A stretch of DNA of 64,000 nt from positions 174,933,411-174,997,410 of the forward strand of contig OY294068.1 in assembly GCA_958510875.1 (NCBI GenBank), read 5' to 3'. The translations under genes were made by a program, and so were the position numbers. Positions 63,351 to 64,000 of this stretch are shown in pieces. This DNA is from Endomychus coccineus (lineage: Eukaryota; Arthropoda; Insecta; Coleoptera; Endomychidae). The notes under the pieces were generated by a model. That model worked only from the letters and a program-made list of their open reading frames with translations. It did not search any database and had not been told where the DNA came from. The first letter of the stretch is position 1; each line of letters begins with the position of its first letter.

Positions 63351-64000
63351 TGACGTTTTTTGAACAAGTTGGAGGCAGCCATTGCAAGAAATACTAAGCG
63401 GCAATTTCAAAATTACTTCAAACATTTTGAAGTTTTGGGATATAAATCCTTATAGGACGCTGGATATTGTATATTTTGACGTTTTTTGAACAAGTTCGAG
63501 GCAGCAATTGCAAGAAATGAGCAGCAATTTCAAAAATTTTGAATTCTTGCCAGTTGTGCTCCTACAGGGATATAAATCCTTATAGGACGCTTATATTGTA
63601 TATTTTGACGTTTTTTGACAAAGTTCGAGGCAGCAATTGCAAGAAATGAGCAGCAGCAATTTCAAAATTAGTTCAAAAATTTTGAAACTTGCCAGTTGAG
63701 CTCCTACAGGGATATAAATCCTTATAGGACGCTTATATTGTATATTTTGACGTTTTTTGAACAAGTTCTAGGCAGCAATTGCAAGAAATGAGCAGCAATT
63801 TCAAAATTAGTTCAATAATTTTGAATTCTTGCTAGTTGTGCTCCTACAAGGATATAAATCCTTATAGGACGCTGTATATTGTATATTTTGACGTTTTTTG
63901 AACAAGTTCGAGGCAGCAATTGCAAGAAATGAGGAGCAGCAATTTCAAAATTCGTTCAAAAATTTTGAAACTTGCCAGTTGAGCTCCTACAGGGATATAA
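63351..64000 (+). repeat. Tandem satellite, ~126-142-bp unit, continues past the window
   Basis: The phrase TGACGTTTTTTGA recurs at 63351, 63477, 63606, 63748 and 63889, each followed by GGCAGCAATTGCAAGAAAT and GATATAAATCCTTATAGGAC. Later copies are longer (141-142 bp) and more alike than the first. The window ends inside the array. Confidence 0.92.

Noticed and set aside
1..64000. CRISPR arrays, bacterial operons, prophage or rRNA genes
   Set aside because: The window is eukaryotic, with spliced genes; no regularly spaced short repeats with unique spacers and no rRNA sequence were seen.

Overview
This is eukaryotic nuclear DNA, AT-rich, with spliced genes and a heavy load of degraded transposons. 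The mix (long-TIR Tc1/mariner-like elements, Penelope-like elements, RNase H LINEs, a Helitron with an endonuclease domain) together with the two genes suggests an arthropod, probably an insect and possibly a beetle. That taxonomic guess is inference; nothing here names the species.

Two host genes are supported, both on the + strand. The first is a NELL-family secreted glycoprotein gene (about 2152-34890). Ten consecutive exons with consistent GT/AG sites and matching phases encode, in order, the thrombospondin-N/laminin-G domain, a coiled coil, two VWC domains, six EGF-like domains and three more VWC domains. The signal-peptide and first TSPN exons lie upstream of the window. The second is AMDHD2, N-acetylglucosamine-6-phosphate deacetylase (43685-48696). 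Its seven exons give a complete 404-residue enzyme with all expected metal ligands. The two genes have unrelated jobs: one is extracellular signalling/adhesion, the other cytosolic amino-sugar catabolism.

Layout. 1-1378: decayed Helitron helicase/endonuclease end. 2152-34890: NELL, whose introns carry two long-TIR DD41D/DD42D transposons (5373-7658, inserted inside an older LINE; 12589-14765, with an unbroken transposase frame), Penelope-like remnants (3.1-4.0 kb, 9.3-9.8 kb and a 28142-29547 insertion with a 14-bp target duplication and an inverted 5' part), several RNase H LINE tails, a mariner-like transposase fragment, nested palindromes and a large 1.26-kb inverted-repeat element just before the last exon. 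35-43.6 kb: AT-rich intergenic DNA with one palindromic element. 43685-48696: AMDHD2, with a non-autonomous CACTA-type element in intron 5 and a hairpin plus a GC-rich duplicated block in intron 6. 48.7-64 kb: intergenic DNA with another LINE copy, a 33-bp minisatellite, inverted-repeat MITEs, a palindromic hammerhead-bearing repeat and a roughly 126-142-bp satellite running off the end.

The most interesting signals are (1) a set of type I hammerhead ribozymes of the minimal Penelope kind, two with complete cores, in three related non-coding repeat units and two Penelope remnants; and (2) the NELL 3' end, where a 50- or 54-nt candidate cassette exon could switch the last exon between two long open frames, one completing the VWC domain and the other encoding a hydrophobic, basic tail.
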